This document shows, piece after piece, positions 17,891 to 26,935 of a stretch of DNA of 64,000 nt. Position 1 is the stretch's first letter. Each line of letters starts with the position of its first letter. The notes beneath the pieces were generated by a model, which saw nothing but the letters and a program-made list of their open reading frames with translations, did no database searches and was not told the DNA's origin. This DNA comes from Treponema sp. Lineage in GTDB: Bacteria > Spirochaetota > Spirochaetia > Treponematales > Treponemataceae. The position numbers and the translations under genes are program-made. The DNA is taken from the NCBI GenBank assembly GCA_016286365.1, contig JAEESN010000010.1, forward strand, positions 1 to 64,000, written 5' to 3'.

Positions 17891-18489
17891 TATTCTCGGG
17901 GCTCCTTTTTGGGAAGGATTGTGATTCCCATTGATGTTGTCCTGGAGCCGTCGGGAAGTGGAATAAATAAACCGGCAGATGCAATTACTGTGACGGCTTT
18001 CCGGGCCTGTTCTTTTATTTCCTTTGGTCTTTCCTTTTCTTCCTCTGTGATAATCCTGTTTTTTTCCATAAAATCATTTATTACTTCTAAAGCCCTGTCG
18101 TAATCGTTTGTAAGGATATACACTTTGATTGTAAAGGCTGATGAGGCTCCAAGATTATTGAACGAATAAAGCATATTTACATGCTCGTGGTCTGCATAGC
18201 TTGGAATACCTTCCGAAAATAAAAGGCTCTGAATAAAAGAACTGACCCTCCACTCGCCGACTTCTAAAAACTCCTGTGTCTGTTCTCCGTTCGAAGCGCG
18301 AGTAAAATAATCAGTTTCGAAATTCTCTATCTCTTTCATTGCCTGGTCGTGTTCTGCTTCGTCTGTGTATAAATCAGAAAACGAATTTTCTTTAGAATTT
18401 CCCTTAAGACTTTTAATTCCACGCACCAGAACAATTATCAGTACAAGCAGAGCAAAAATACATGTGATTACAAGAATTGTATACGGCAT
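17890..18489 (-). CDS. Single-span membrane protein, DUF2007-like
   Basis: 199 residues. Residues 1-24 form one membrane anchor (ITCIFALLVLIIVLVRGI). The region from about 80 to 145 (FIQSLLFSEGIPSYADHEHV, IKVYILTNDYDRALEVINDF) resembles the DUF2007 signal-transducing domain, where a short ligand-binding alpha/beta unit precedes A-x2-ll-dF. The start has GGGGGATGAGGA upstream. The downstream lipoprotein overlaps it by one base. Function unknown; the DUF2007 link is by eye. Confidence 0.6.
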   Translation of the reverse strand: MPYTILVITCIFALLVLIIVLVRGIKSLKGNSKENSFSDLYTDEAEHDQAMKEIENFETDYFTRASNGEQTQEFLEVGEWRVSSFIQSLLFSEGIPSYADHEHVNMLYSFNNLGASSAFTIKVYILTNDYDRALEVINDFMEKNRIITEEEKERPKEIKEQARKAVTVIASAGLFIPLPDGSRTTSMGITILPKKEPRE

Positions 18490-18557
18490 TCCTCATCCCC
18501 CATTTTATTCGTATTAAAAAATCCAGCAAAAAATATGCTGCAAGCCTTTGTTTTATT

Positions 18558-19319
18558 TTATTCTACTTCGACCATAATCGGACAGTGATCCGAGCCTGTT
18601 ACATCGCTCAAAATTACTGATGATTTTACTTTGCCAATAAAAGACGGATTTACACACTGATAGTCTATACGCCACCCGATGTTCTTTTCGCGGGCATGAA
18701 AGCGGTAACTCCACCAGGTGTACATCTTTGGCTCAGTGCAGAAATGACGGAAGGTATCTACATAGCCTGCCGCAGTAAACTTATCCATCCAGGCACGCTC
18801 TTCGGGTAAATAGCCGGCATTTCCTTCGTTTGCTTTTGGATTTGCAAGGTCGATCGGTTTATGGGCAATATTGTAGTCGCCGCACAAAACTATATCAAAG
18901 CCATCTTTTACAAGAGAGTCGCATTTTTTAAGCATGGCATCGCAGAAAGCAAGTTTATAATCAAGTCTTGCACCAGCATCCTGACTGTTCGGAAAATATG
19001 CAGAGATTACGGCAAGCTTTTTGAATTTTGCAATTGTTACCCGGCCTTCGTCATCAAAACGGTCGTCGCCCATTGTTTCTACGCTGTCGGGTTCAACGCG
19101 GGTAAAAACTGCTGTTCCCGAATATCCCGGTTTTTTTGCACTCGAAAAATAAGATTTATAAACGCCGCCAGGGGCAAGAAGTTCTTCGGAAAGCTGGGAA
19201 GGGTTTGCCTTTGTTTCCTGAATACATACAACATCGGCCCCGGAAGCAGTGAGCCAGTCAATAAAACCTTTTTTTTCTACTGCGCGAATCCCGTTTACGT
19301 TCCATGAAATAATCTTCAT
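18558..19319 (-). CDS. xth: Exodeoxyribonuclease III / AP endonuclease
   Basis: 253 residues with all XthA motifs: KIISWNVNGIRA, CIQETKA (metal-binding Glu), LCGDYNIAH (Asp/Asn), the YTWWSYR segment and C-terminal GSDHCPIMVE with the catalytic His. It removes abasic sites and 3' blocks in base-excision repair. Full length, with no extension. It is followed downstream by two envelope genes, with no clear operon link. Confidence 0.95.
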   Translation of the reverse strand: MKIISWNVNGIRAVEKKGFIDWLTASGADVVCIQETKANPSQLSEELLAPGGVYKSYFSSAKKPGYSGTAVFTRVEPDSVETMGDDRFDDEGRVTIAKFKKLAVISAYFPNSQDAGARLDYKLAFCDAMLKKCDSLVKDGFDIVLCGDYNIAHKPIDLANPKANEGNAGYLPEERAWMDKFTAAGYVDTFRHFCTEPKMYTWWSYRFHAREKNIGWRIDYQCVNPSFIGKVKSSVILSDVTGSDHCPIMVEVE

Positions 19320-19349
19320 AATGCCCCCGCGTTTTTTTGAATAACTATC

Positions 19350-21002
19350 CTATCCGTTTACAAGGCTTTCGGAAATGCTGAAGCAGTTATCACCAATGTG
19401 TTCAATTGCACGTACCATATCGATGTACAAAAGCTCAGATTTAACATCGGCACCACCTTCGAGCCTCTTTCTAGCAACCTTCTTCAAATCTTTTCTGAAT
19501 GCATCAATTCCGTCTTCGAGCTCGCGTGCAAGTTCAAGCTTTTCCGGAGTAAGAGTTTTGTTGATGTTGATTCTGATAAACTGAAGGAACTGTCGTACAA
19601 GCTCAATATAAGGAAGAAGGCGTTCCATATCTTCGGTTTTAAATGTCATCTTCTTTTCGATAGAACGGCAGATAAGCATAATTGTTCCAAAGCAGCTGTC
19701 GCTCATATTTTCAAGCTCATCAACAATCTGAATCATGCTGGAAATATGATTAAGCTGTTTTTCTGTCAGCTGGAATTTTTCGCAGTTGATAAGATAGTGA
19801 GTAATCTGTTCATGCATCTGATCTACATAATCCTCAGTCTTACTCATCTCTTCTTTATAATTATCAATAAAATCGTTGTTACGTTTGGTAATACCAATCT
19901 GAATTTTATCGAACATATCCGTAACAACATCGGTCATATCGGCAATTGCTTTTTCTACCTGGATGATGTGGGTTGTAATACTGTCCTTTCCCATAAGATT
20001 TGTAAATACAAGCTTATACTGTGCCGGTCTGTCATCAGGATCATCTTTAATAAACTTCTGTGTAAGCTTAACAAGAATACTCTGCATTGGAAGAAGGATG
20101 ATTGTAGATAAAGTTTTAAATACCGTATGAAGCATAGAAATGCGGATTGCAATATTTGAGTTTTCCTGTCCCGGAGTCAAAATTGTAACAAGATGCAGGA
20201 AAGGATTAAAGAAGATGAATGCAACCACGGTACCAAGCACATTGAATAAAACATGGATTAAAGCAGAACGGCGGGCATCGGCACTCTTTCCTATTGCGGC
20301 CAAAATTGCATCGATTGTAGAACCAATGTTACTTCCAAGTGTCATTGCAGCGGCTAAAGGCCAGTTGATAAGTCCGTTATAAGCCATTGTGATTACGATT
20401 GCAGAAAAAGCTGAAGATGAATGGAGCAATGCTGTGATTACAATACCGATTATAAAGGAAATAACAATTGCTAAAAATCCGCTTCCGTCTATATCAAATA
20501 AAAAGCCAAGCTGATCCGGAGAAAAAACTTTGCTCAATCCCGAAAGTCCAAGGAAGAGCATGCCGAATCCCATTATTGCTTCGCCAAGGTTTCTGTAACC
20601 GGATCTTTTTTTAGATAAAATTGTAAGGAAATAACCAAAACCGAATACCGGGACTGCAAATGCAGAAATTGAAAAGCTGAATCCGAATAAAGAAACAATC
20701 CATGCTGTAATTGTGGTACCGATATTGGCACCAAAGATTACGCCCACAGACTGAGTAAGGGTCATGAGCCCGGAATTGACGAATGTTACAACCATTACTG
20801 TCGTTGCACCGGATGACTGAATAATCATTGTTACTACAAGACCGGTCAAAAGGGCAATAAAACGGTTTCCTGTAATTACACTAAGCGCACGCTGAAGTTT
20901 TTCTCCGGCACTCTTCTGAACACCATCAGACATGAGCTTCATACCGTAAAGAAGCAGCGCAAGACTTCCGATAAGTGATATTATAGGGGTTAAAACATTC
21001 AT
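19350..21002 (-). CDS. Na/Pi cotransporter-family protein with PhoU-like domain
   Basis: 550 residues. The N-terminal 310 residues contain two inverted Na_Pi_cotrans repeats, marked by IIQSSGATTVMVVTFVNSG and LLHSSSAFSAIVITMAYNG, plus GANIGTTITAW and GSNIGSTIDAI. The last 200 residues form a helical PhoU-like domain (DELENMSDSC, IEHIGDNCFSI). The family takes up or exports phosphate with Na+, with the PhoU part probably regulating flux. It is monocistronic; its promoter is shared with the divergent lipoprotein at 21067. Confidence 0.9.
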   Translation of the reverse strand: MNVLTPIISLIGSLALLLYGMKLMSDGVQKSAGEKLQRALSVITGNRFIALLTGLVVTMIIQSSGATTVMVVTFVNSGLMTLTQSVGVIFGANIGTTITAWIVSLFGFSFSISAFAVPVFGFGYFLTILSKKRSGYRNLGEAIMGFGMLFLGLSGLSKVFSPDQLGFLFDIDGSGFLAIVISFIIGIVITALLHSSSAFSAIVITMAYNGLINWPLAAAMTLGSNIGSTIDAILAAIGKSADARRSALIHVLFNVLGTVVAFIFFNPFLHLVTILTPGQENSNIAIRISMLHTVFKTLSTIILLPMQSILVKLTQKFIKDDPDDRPAQYKLVFTNLMGKDSITTHIIQVEKAIADMTDVVTDMFDKIQIGITKRNNDFIDNYKEEMSKTEDYVDQMHEQITHYLINCEKFQLTEKQLNHISSMIQIVDELENMSDSCFGTIMLICRSIEKKMTFKTEDMERLLPYIELVRQFLQFIRININKTLTPEKLELARELEDGIDAFRKDLKKVARKRLEGGADVKSELLYIDMVRAIEHIGDNCFSISESLVNG

Positions 21003-21066
21003 GCCTTATAATAACAGAATTTGTTAATCCTTTTCAATAAAAATCAAATACGGTAGAATTATTATT

Positions 21067-21849
21067 ATGAAAAAAATTATCACACTTTGCATTTTATCAT
21101 TAATTCTGGCTGCTGGTTGTAACGGAAAAAACAATAACCAGACAGGTTCCTCATCAGTTGAATTAAGAGTCGACACTATAAAAAATGACTCAAAAACTGT
21201 TGAACAGCTTATCCAGCAGTGGAACGTAACAAACAAAAGAATTGTCGTTCTTTTTGGTTATGATTTTAATTCCGAAGAGACTGTAAAAAAACTCACAGCA
21301 AAACTCGAACAGCGCTATGGTCTTGATTCAGACGGTGGATTAATCATCTCGTATATTTATCCTGACAGTTTTAAGCACAACGGAAAAACCTTCCCTTCTG
21401 AATTCCCCGCTTTAGTAAACGAAAACGAAAAAGAAATCTCGGGAATTGTTCTTCTTGGTGCTCCATCGGGAACAGAAACAGCTCTTACAAGAATTCAGAA
21501 TTTCTGGAAGCTCGAAGTTCCTTATCCTATAATCGCACTTTTTTCTCAGGAAGAAGCAGCAGGACTCGAAGCAAATTGTGATATCGTAATAGACAAATCT
21601 CAGAAAGCAGAAATTACAGGCGGCATTGCTCCCGAAGAAACAATTACAGAAGTGAGCGAAGATGCCCCGGAAATCCTTATGGACACTATTGATTATATTC
21701 TTTTGCTCAACGGTTCAATTCAAAAGGACCTGAAAAAGAACGAAATAAAAGACCACGTAAAAGTGATGCTTAAGAACCGCGAATTTACACAGTACAAGGA
21801 TCCTGAATCTGGTCTTACTTCAATTAATCACTTTGTTCTGCACCAATAG
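21067..21849 (+). CDS. Lipoprotein, DUF3798-like
   Basis: 260 residues. The signal MKKIITLCILSLILAAGC ends in a lipobox with Cys18. The mature protein alternates short strands and helices like a periplasmic-binding fold: IVVLFGYDFNSEETVKKL, ISGIVLLGAPSGTETALTRI, YPIIALFSQEEAAGLEANCD. It recalls DUF3798-type lipoproteins, but I cannot confirm this. A TAGAAT -10 box (21054-21059) lies 7 nt before the ATG and there is no Shine-Dalgarno. The phosphoesterase gene follows after 30 nt, so the two are probably cotranscribed. Confidence 0.65.
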   Translation: MKKIITLCILSLILAAGCNGKNNNQTGSSSVELRVDTIKNDSKTVEQLIQQWNVTNKRIVVLFGYDFNSEETVKKLTAKLEQRYGLDSDGGLIISYIYPDSFKHNGKTFPSEFPALVNENEKEISGIVLLGAPSGTETALTRIQNFWKLEVPYPIIALFSQEEAAGLEANCDIVIDKSQKAEITGGIAPEETITEVSEDAPEILMDTIDYILLLNGSIQKDLKKNEIKDHVKVMLKNREFTQYKDPESGLTSINHFVLHQ

Positions 21850-21879
21850 ATTAAAACAATAAATTTTGCCGGATAAAAG

Positions 21880-22572
21880 ATGATTGAACTTCTTCAAGAG
21901 GAAAACAATTTAATAGGCTCTGCGGCCGCTGCCCGTTCGCTCGAAAAAAAAGAACATGCACGTCTTCTCGTCCTCTCCGACTCTCACGGAAACTACAGGA
22001 TTATGATGAACATCCTTATGAAGTACAGTCCCGGCTGTGATGCCTTTATCTTCTGTGGAGATGGAATTACAGACCTTGCAGAAGTTTTAGAAACCGCTGA
22101 TTCCGATCAGAACTTCCGCGCCTGCCTTCCTCCCGTAATCGCTTTTGTTCGCGGAAACGGCGACCCCGACACTTTTCCTCTTTCTTTTGATGTAGGAAAA
22201 AATAATCCTTTAGCAAAAGGTCTTTTAAAAGGCACTCTGATTGTCCCTTCCCGCCAGATTTTGTGCGTTAACAATACCAATTTTTATATAACACATGGAC
22301 ACAACGAAGGCGTTTGTTACAGTAAAGATCTTCTTGGAATGCAAAGTAAATATTCTGAATGCACGGTTGCACTTTACGGACACACCCACATTGCAGACGA
22401 AGCAACAGAAGGCCCTGTAACATTTATAAACCCAGGAAGCTGTTCTCGCCCGCGCGACGGAAAAAAGCCCGGATTTGCAATCATAACGGTAGAAAAAGAT
22501 TTTACGGATACTGCGTTCATTAAAATAGAAAACATCTTTTCGGGAAAGCCTGAATTTAGTGTGGAAAGATAG
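21880..22572 (+). CDS. YfcE-type metallophosphoesterase
   Basis: 230 residues. The calcineurin-like metal motifs are all present: LVLSDSHGNY, FCGDGITD, VRGNGDPD, ITHGHNEG and LYGHTHIADE. This is the MJ0936/YfcE group of small cytoplasmic phosphodiesterases acting on unknown phosphoesters. The N-terminus has about 28 extra residues (MIELLQEENNLIGSAAAARS) before the first strand; a shorter start is not evident. There is no strong ribosome site. It lies 30 nt behind the lipoprotein gene. Confidence 0.85.
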   Translation: MIELLQEENNLIGSAAAARSLEKKEHARLLVLSDSHGNYRIMMNILMKYSPGCDAFIFCGDGITDLAEVLETADSDQNFRACLPPVIAFVRGNGDPDTFPLSFDVGKNNPLAKGLLKGTLIVPSRQILCVNNTNFYITHGHNEGVCYSKDLLGMQSKYSECTVALYGHTHIADEATEGPVTFINPGSCSRPRDGKKPGFAIITVEKDFTDTAFIKIENIFSGKPEFSVER

Positions 22573-22580
22573 GCTACGGG

Positions 22581-22657
22581 AAAACATCGTCCCCCACAGA
22601 ATTGTTTTTTTCTTCGCGAAAACATCGCTGCCCCGAAATGATTTTTTTCTCCGGGAG
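22581..22657. repeat. Two tandem copies of a degenerate 38-bp unit
   Basis: Two consecutive units start with AAAACATCG (22581 and 22619), continue through a C-rich run and GAA-TG, then seven T residues and a CG/GG-rich end. They lie directly behind the phosphoesterase stop. The T runs after CG-rich bits might give weak termination. No gene was seen here. Confidence 0.5.
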
Positions 22658-22669
22658 AACTGATTTTAT

Positions 22670-23335
22670 CTAATCAAACATAAATCCAAATTCGTCATGG
22701 CCGGGGTAAACTTTTGTGCCAGGTTCAACTACATTCTTTAATCGCGAAAGACTCTTTATGATTTCTGCCTCATTTCCGCCATACATATCGGTTCTACCAT
22801 AGCCTCCGTAGGCAAAAAGGGTGTCGCCCGAAATAAGGATTCCCTCTTTTTTATTATAAAGACAGATTGAGCCGGGTGTGTGCCCCGGAGTATGAATTAC
22901 TTTCCATTCTGAATATTCTGGGATTGTGGGAGCCAGAGAAGAAAGATTCTGGCCGTCTTTAAGAAGTGTGTCGGCACCCGGCTGTTTAGAAACCATGTCC
23001 AAAAGCTCTAAGACACCAAAATATCTTATTACAGAGTCGTTCATCGGCCCCGGAGGATTCTGTAATTCGCCTGCTTCGTTTTCGAAGATTGCAATCTTAC
23101 ACGAAGGAAAAGCATTTTTAATTTCTGCAATTCCTGTTATGTGATCAAAATGTGAATGTGTTAAAACCACTGCATCGCAGGTAAGTTTTTTCTTTTTAAG
23201 ATAATCCACAATCACATTCTGGTCGCCCGAAAGCTCACAGGCAGCGGGATCTACAACAAAACAATGTTTTTCTCCCGCCGGTACAATAATCGTATTTACA
23301 CGAAAAACGCCTGTACGGATTACATGAATCTCCAT
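22670..23335 (-). CDS. MBL-fold metallo-hydrolase (glyoxalase II-like)
   Basis: 221 residues. The HxHxDH motif is in VVLTHSHFDHITGI at about residue 57. Later ligands are in VIHTPGHTPGSICLY and ISGDTLFAYGGYGRTD, and the final His is in VYPGHDEFG. The family hydrolyses thioesters such as S-lactoylglutathione analogues; the exact substrate is unknown. A minus-strand TATAAT (23352-23347) overlaps the stop of the upstream DbpA-domain gene and ends 11 nt before the ATG. There is no Shine-Dalgarno, so a short-leader transcript is likely. Confidence 0.9.
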   Translation of the reverse strand: MEIHVIRTGVFRVNTIIVPAGEKHCFVVDPAACELSGDQNVIVDYLKKKKLTCDAVVLTHSHFDHITGIAEIKNAFPSCKIAIFENEAGELQNPPGPMNDSVIRYFGVLELLDMVSKQPGADTLLKDGQNLSSLAPTIPEYSEWKVIHTPGHTPGSICLYNKKEGILISGDTLFAYGGYGRTDMYGGNEAEIIKSLSRLKNVVEPGTKVYPGHDEFGFMFD

Positions 23336-23347
23336 ATAAAAGCCCGA

Positions 23348-24112
23348 TTATACTCCAAAAGGTTCTTTATCTGCTGCGGCTTTTTCTGCTGCTGCAAGTG
23401 CTTCTGCATCTTCGCGAGCCATTTCCTGTGCAGACATATCTTCTGATTCAAAGCTTTCCGAAGCTGATTCTGTTTCTGTTCCGGCATCTTCATCAGATTT
23501 CTGGCGGCTGTAGCTTACTGCAAGCTTACGTCCACGGTATGAGTAATCATTTAATTTATCGATTGCTGTCTGAGCATCTTCTGTATAAAGCTGAACAAAA
23601 GAATAATTTGCTAAAACTTTGATATCACCGATTCTGTCTCTTTCCAATCCTGCAACTGCAATCAAAAGACCAACTAAATCGCGTGGATATACGCGTCTGT
23701 TTTTACCAATTCCAATGAAGATTGATGTAGCCTTGTCCGGGTCAATCTGAACTCTTGGTGTGCGTGTTTTTTCTTCTTCTGAAGAAACTTCTGTATCTGA
23801 ATATGCTTTTTCGCTTCTTCCCTGTGATTTATAATCATTCTTATAACCACGGTTATCGCGTGAACGGTCATTATTTCTTCCGTTTCTGTTATTCGATTTA
23901 CTAAAGAAATGATAGTGTTTTAATGATTCTTTAAGCATATAAGCAATTACATACTTACGGCGAGAAAGAGGTACATTTTTCTTAAAAAGCTTAACAAGTT
24001 CTAAAAGAGTGTCGATATCCTCTTCTGTTGTAATTTTTGAAACAGCGTTTGTCAAAAAATCTGCTGTTTTTTCTTCATTAACTTCAAAATCCCGGTTATT
24101 GTAGTAACCCAT
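23348..24112 (-). CDS. Stand-alone DbpA-type RNA-binding domain protein
   Basis: 254 residues. An N-terminal helical part (residues 1-75) leads to an RNA-binding-like linker (NNRNGRNNDRSRDNRGYKND) and then a DbpA/CsdA RNA-binding domain at about 120-205: ATSIFIGIGKNRRVYPRDLV, LANYSFVQLYTED, YRGRKLAVSYSR. In other bacteria this domain is the C-terminus of a DEAD-box helicase and docks on 23S rRNA. Here no helicase core precedes it. The C-terminus is acidic and Glu/Ala-rich. Probably an RNA chaperone or ribosome-assembly factor. The GNAT gene ends 13 nt upstream. Confidence 0.78.
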   Translation of the reverse strand: MGYYNNRDFEVNEEKTADFLTNAVSKITTEEDIDTLLELVKLFKKNVPLSRRKYVIAYMLKESLKHYHFFSKSNNRNGRNNDRSRDNRGYKNDYKSQGRSEKAYSDTEVSSEEEKTRTPRVQIDPDKATSIFIGIGKNRRVYPRDLVGLLIAVAGLERDRIGDIKVLANYSFVQLYTEDAQTAIDKLNDYSYRGRKLAVSYSRQKSDEDAGTETESASESFESEDMSAQEMAREDAEALAAAEKAAADKEPFGV

Positions 24113-24124
24113 AAAAAACTCCTT

Positions 24125-25021
24125 TTACTGTAATTTAGCTGCATATCCATAACCTGCTTTTTCAAAGCCCATTCGTGATAAAAGAGGCTGCAAAGTTTCG
24201 GACATGATTACGTCTGGTAATAAAACCCATCTTGTCCCGTTTTCTTTTAATTTAGCAAAACACATAGAAATTAATTCTGTGCCAATTCCAAGTCCACGGT
24301 AATTTTCAGGAACAAAAAGATTCGTCAAAACAGAAATCTTTTCCTGATTTTCAATTAAACTGGATGCTGTTATACATCCTGCAAAATCATCCGAAAGGCT
24401 GTGGCATATTAATCCTGTTTGTCCAGTGGAATCAGCATTCATAAACTGTTTTTTCCACATTTCGAAAAATGCCTCCCTTAATTCCTCCGAAAGATCCTGC
24501 TCCTTCCCTAAAAAAAATTCGTGCATATGAAGTATTACATCCTCTCTATTAACTGCCGATTCATACTCACTGAATACAAAATCATCATGAATCAGGTTTT
24601 CATCAGATTCCGGGATGTAATCCAGTTTTTCAAGTCCCCATATTTCACGCAAATCGTTATACCATTGATTGATGTAAAGGCCCATCGTATTATTCTTAAA
24701 AATGAACCATCGCTTTTCAACCTCAGGATATTCTTTTAAAACAAGTCTAAAATTCTTAAATACCCCCCTTCCAGAATGCATTACTGTCTGAAGCTTTTCT
24801 TTTACAAGCGGAATACGGACTGTTTCTACAAAATCTTCCCGTAATTTAAAACCGCTGGCAGAATTCCATTCCGGTAATTCATAAAATCTATCTTCATCCT
24901 TACCCGCTTTATCTGCTTCAATCAATGTGCCTGTTTGTGAATCAACCAGGTATTTAATTTCCTGATTGTCCAGGGCAGAAATGATTTCGTTGAACAGAGT
25001 GTCGGTAATGGAAAAAGTCAT
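24125..25021 (-). CDS. GNAT-family N-acetyltransferase with N-terminal extension
   Basis: 298 residues. The C-terminal 130 residues are a GNAT domain: ISVLTNLFVPENYRGLGIGT is the V/T-R-x2-G-x-G/A acetyl-CoA motif (RGLGIGTELI), and MGFEKAGYGYAAKL is the end strand. The first 150 residues form a helical module with the repeated EYPEVEKRWFIFKNN pattern and UPF0158-like features (an N-terminal DNQEIKYLVDSQTG stretch). The fused UPF0158-like domain is a tentative reading. It lies 2 nt from clpP on the same strand, so the genes are likely cotranscribed. Confidence 0.75.
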   Translation of the reverse strand: MTFSITDTLFNEIISALDNQEIKYLVDSQTGTLIEADKAGKDEDRFYELPEWNSASGFKLREDFVETVRIPLVKEKLQTVMHSGRGVFKNFRLVLKEYPEVEKRWFIFKNNTMGLYINQWYNDLREIWGLEKLDYIPESDENLIHDDFVFSEYESAVNREDVILHMHEFFLGKEQDLSEELREAFFEMWKKQFMNADSTGQTGLICHSLSDDFAGCITASSLIENQEKISVLTNLFVPENYRGLGIGTELISMCFAKLKENGTRWVLLPDVIMSETLQPLLSRMGFEKAGYGYAAKLQ

Positions 25022-25022
25022 A

Positions 25023-25637
25023 CTATTTTTTTAATTCACTCTTAGTTGAAATAATCGAACTGATTAATCCATACTTAACGGCTTCGTCTGCATCGAGCCA
25101 GTAATCGCGGTCTGTATCCTTTGTTACCTGCTCAAGCGGTGTGCCTGTTCCTTCTGCAATAATCTTATTGATTTTTGCACGGATTTTTTCCATGTCTTTT
25201 GCGTAAATTTCGATATCTGTTGCAACTCCGCGCATTCCGCCCAGAGGCTGATGAATAAGATAACGGCTGTTTGGAAGACCAACTCTTTTTTCTTTTGGAA
25301 CAGAAAGAAGGATGAGTGTTGCTGCCGAAGCGATTAATCCCATTCCGATTAAATAAACAGGTGCTTTTACAAAACGGATGATATCGTAAATTGCAAAACC
25401 CGCATCAACGTCTCCACCAGGAGAATCAATATACATATAAATCGGAGCTTTATCATCTTCCGAATCTAATATAAGAAGCTGGCGTGCTATCTCATCTGCA
25501 AGTTCTTTTTTAATTTCACCAGTCAGGATAATCTGTCTTGTTTTTAAAAATCTTTCAGAAAAAGGATCCGGTGCTTTTGGTGTCTTTTTTTCTTCTTCTT
25601 CATCATCAAAAAGAGGAGAATTATACATAAATTTCAT
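25023..25637 (-). CDS. clpP: ATP-dependent Clp protease proteolytic subunit
   Basis: 204 residues. The catalytic Ser lies in GMGLIASAATLILLSV and the catalytic His in SRYLIHQPLGGM. DTDRDYWLDADEAVKYGLI supplies the family's C-terminal Asp signature. The N-terminus (MYNSPLFDDEEEEKKTPKAP) is longer and more acidic than in E. coli ClpP and resembles the second, ClpP2-like paralogue of spirochaetes. With ClpX or ClpA/C it forms the degradation chamber. No ClpX is nearby. A GGAGTAGC site precedes the start. Confidence 0.93.
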   Translation of the reverse strand: MKFMYNSPLFDDEEEEKKTPKAPDPFSERFLKTRQIILTGEIKKELADEIARQLLILDSEDDKAPIYMYIDSPGGDVDAGFAIYDIIRFVKAPVYLIGMGLIASAATLILLSVPKEKRVGLPNSRYLIHQPLGGMRGVATDIEIYAKDMEKIRAKINKIIAEGTGTPLEQVTKDTDRDYWLDADEAVKYGLISSIISTKSELKK

Positions 25638-25724
25638 TGCTACTCCTATAAAAAGCTATACTATTAATATAGTCAAAATATGGCTTATTTTCAATAAAAT
25701 TTTTATGACTTGAGATTTTTTGTT

Positions 25725-25735
25725 TTAACAGTTAA
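25725..25735. promoter_or_regulatory. Palindrome upstream of the LacI-family gene
   Basis: TTAAC-A-GTTAA is a perfect 11-bp palindrome 18 nt before the regulator's start codon. It resembles the half-sites GTTAAAC seen at 41645 and 44109 but lacks the central CG. It may be an autoregulatory site. Confidence 0.35.
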
Positions 25736-25753
25736 CATAAAAATCACTTAAAT

Positions 25754-26773
25754 ATGGTTACCTTAAAAGATATTGCAAAAGAATGCGGAGTCTCATTTTC
25801 AACTGTAAGTAAAGCCCTCCAGGGTAGTCCCGAAATCAGTCTTGAAACAATTAAAATAATCCAGTCTAAAGCCGAAGAGATGGGCTATCATCCAAACATA
25901 GCTGCCCGAACCCTGCGTACAAATAAAACCTTTGACCTTGGAGTAATCTTCGAAGATAAAACGGGAACAGGGCTTCAGCATCAGTATTTTGCAAAAATTT
26001 TAAGCGGATTTCAGGAAGTTGCAACCGCCCATAATTACGATATTACTTTTACAGGCCCTTCCACAAACAAAGATTATGATTATTACAAGCACATCATGGG
26101 AAGGAGCATAGACGGAGTTGCAATCCTTTCTGCTGATTTTACACGCCCTGATTTACAAAAGCTTGTTTCTTCCGGTCTCCCCCTGATTACTCTTGATTAT
26201 AAATATGACTCAGGCCACATTGCAGTTTTAAGTAACAACACAAAGGGTATGGATGATTTAACAAATTACGTCATCTCTAAAGGCCACACAAAAATTGCGA
26301 TGATTTATGGTGAAGATACCCTTGTAACCAGAGAACGAAAAACAATTTTTAATAAAATTCTCCATGATAATAACATCACTATTCCGGATGAATATTTTGT
26401 TCAGGGGCAGTACTACAATTCAGATTTGAGTAAGACTGCAACAGAAAAACTTTTATCTCTCCCGGAGCCTCCAACCTGCATTTTCTTTCCGGATGACTTT
26501 TCGGCACTTGGTGGAATAAAGGCTTTACACGCACGAGGATTAACACCCGGAAAAGATATAAGCATTGTAGGATATGACGGCATTCTTCTTTCTTCCATGC
26601 TTGTTCCTCCACTCACAACATACGAACAGGATGGAAATACAATCGGCCGAACAATGGCAACACTCCTGATTGAACAGATAGAAAAAAAATCCACTTCTAC
26701 AGATAAGACAATCTTCATAAACGGAAAATTAATCCCGGGTGGAACAGTTTTAGATATTAATCAGACAAAGTAA
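25754..26773 (+). CDS. LacI-family transcriptional regulator
   Basis: 339 residues. The N-terminal helix-turn-helix is classical: VTLKDIAKECGVSFSTVSKA, then hinge helix YHPNIAARTLRT. The effector domain is a periplasmic-binding fold (ISIVGYDGILLSSMLVPPLT, YEQDGNTIGRTMATLLIEQI). It is probably a sugar-responsive repressor. Palindromes with an AACGTT core occur upstream of the hemicellulose genes and the GH94 gene, making these plausible targets, but no direct link exists. No Shine-Dalgarno precedes the ATG. It is transcribed alone. Confidence 0.92.
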   Translation: MVTLKDIAKECGVSFSTVSKALQGSPEISLETIKIIQSKAEEMGYHPNIAARTLRTNKTFDLGVIFEDKTGTGLQHQYFAKILSGFQEVATAHNYDITFTGPSTNKDYDYYKHIMGRSIDGVAILSADFTRPDLQKLVSSGLPLITLDYKYDSGHIAVLSNNTKGMDDLTNYVISKGHTKIAMIYGEDTLVTRERKTIFNKILHDNNITIPDEYFVQGQYYNSDLSKTATEKLLSLPEPPTCIFFPDDFSALGGIKALHARGLTPGKDISIVGYDGILLSSMLVPPLTTYEQDGNTIGRTMATLLIEQIEKKSTSTDKTIFINGKLIPGGTVLDINQTK

Positions 26774-26900
26774 CCACAAAAACCTTCGCAGAAAATCATC
26801 ACAAAAAATCACAAATAAATCAGAAAGCACCCGCGAAATAATCATCACAGAGGTCAACAGAATCATCATCATGCCCCGCAAAAATCATCACAGGCTTAAC
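26774..26900. repeat. Dispersed AATCATCACA repeats
   Basis: The spacer after the lacI-type gene holds AATCATCACA at 26794, 26840 and 26883 and the variant AATCATCATC at 26861, each preceded by a CGCAGAAA or CGCGAAAT-like stretch. The pattern is a degenerate 20-45 bp tandem repeat. No hairpin with a T run and no gene was seen. Confidence 0.5.
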
Positions 26901-26935
26901 TGCGCAATATATTAATTCTTGCCGATAATTAAAAC

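Noticed and set aside
19398..20111. Long plus-strand frame opposite the Na/Pi transporter
   Set aside because: It is Cys/Phe/Asn-rich antisense reading of a well-supported gene with no start signal or domain.
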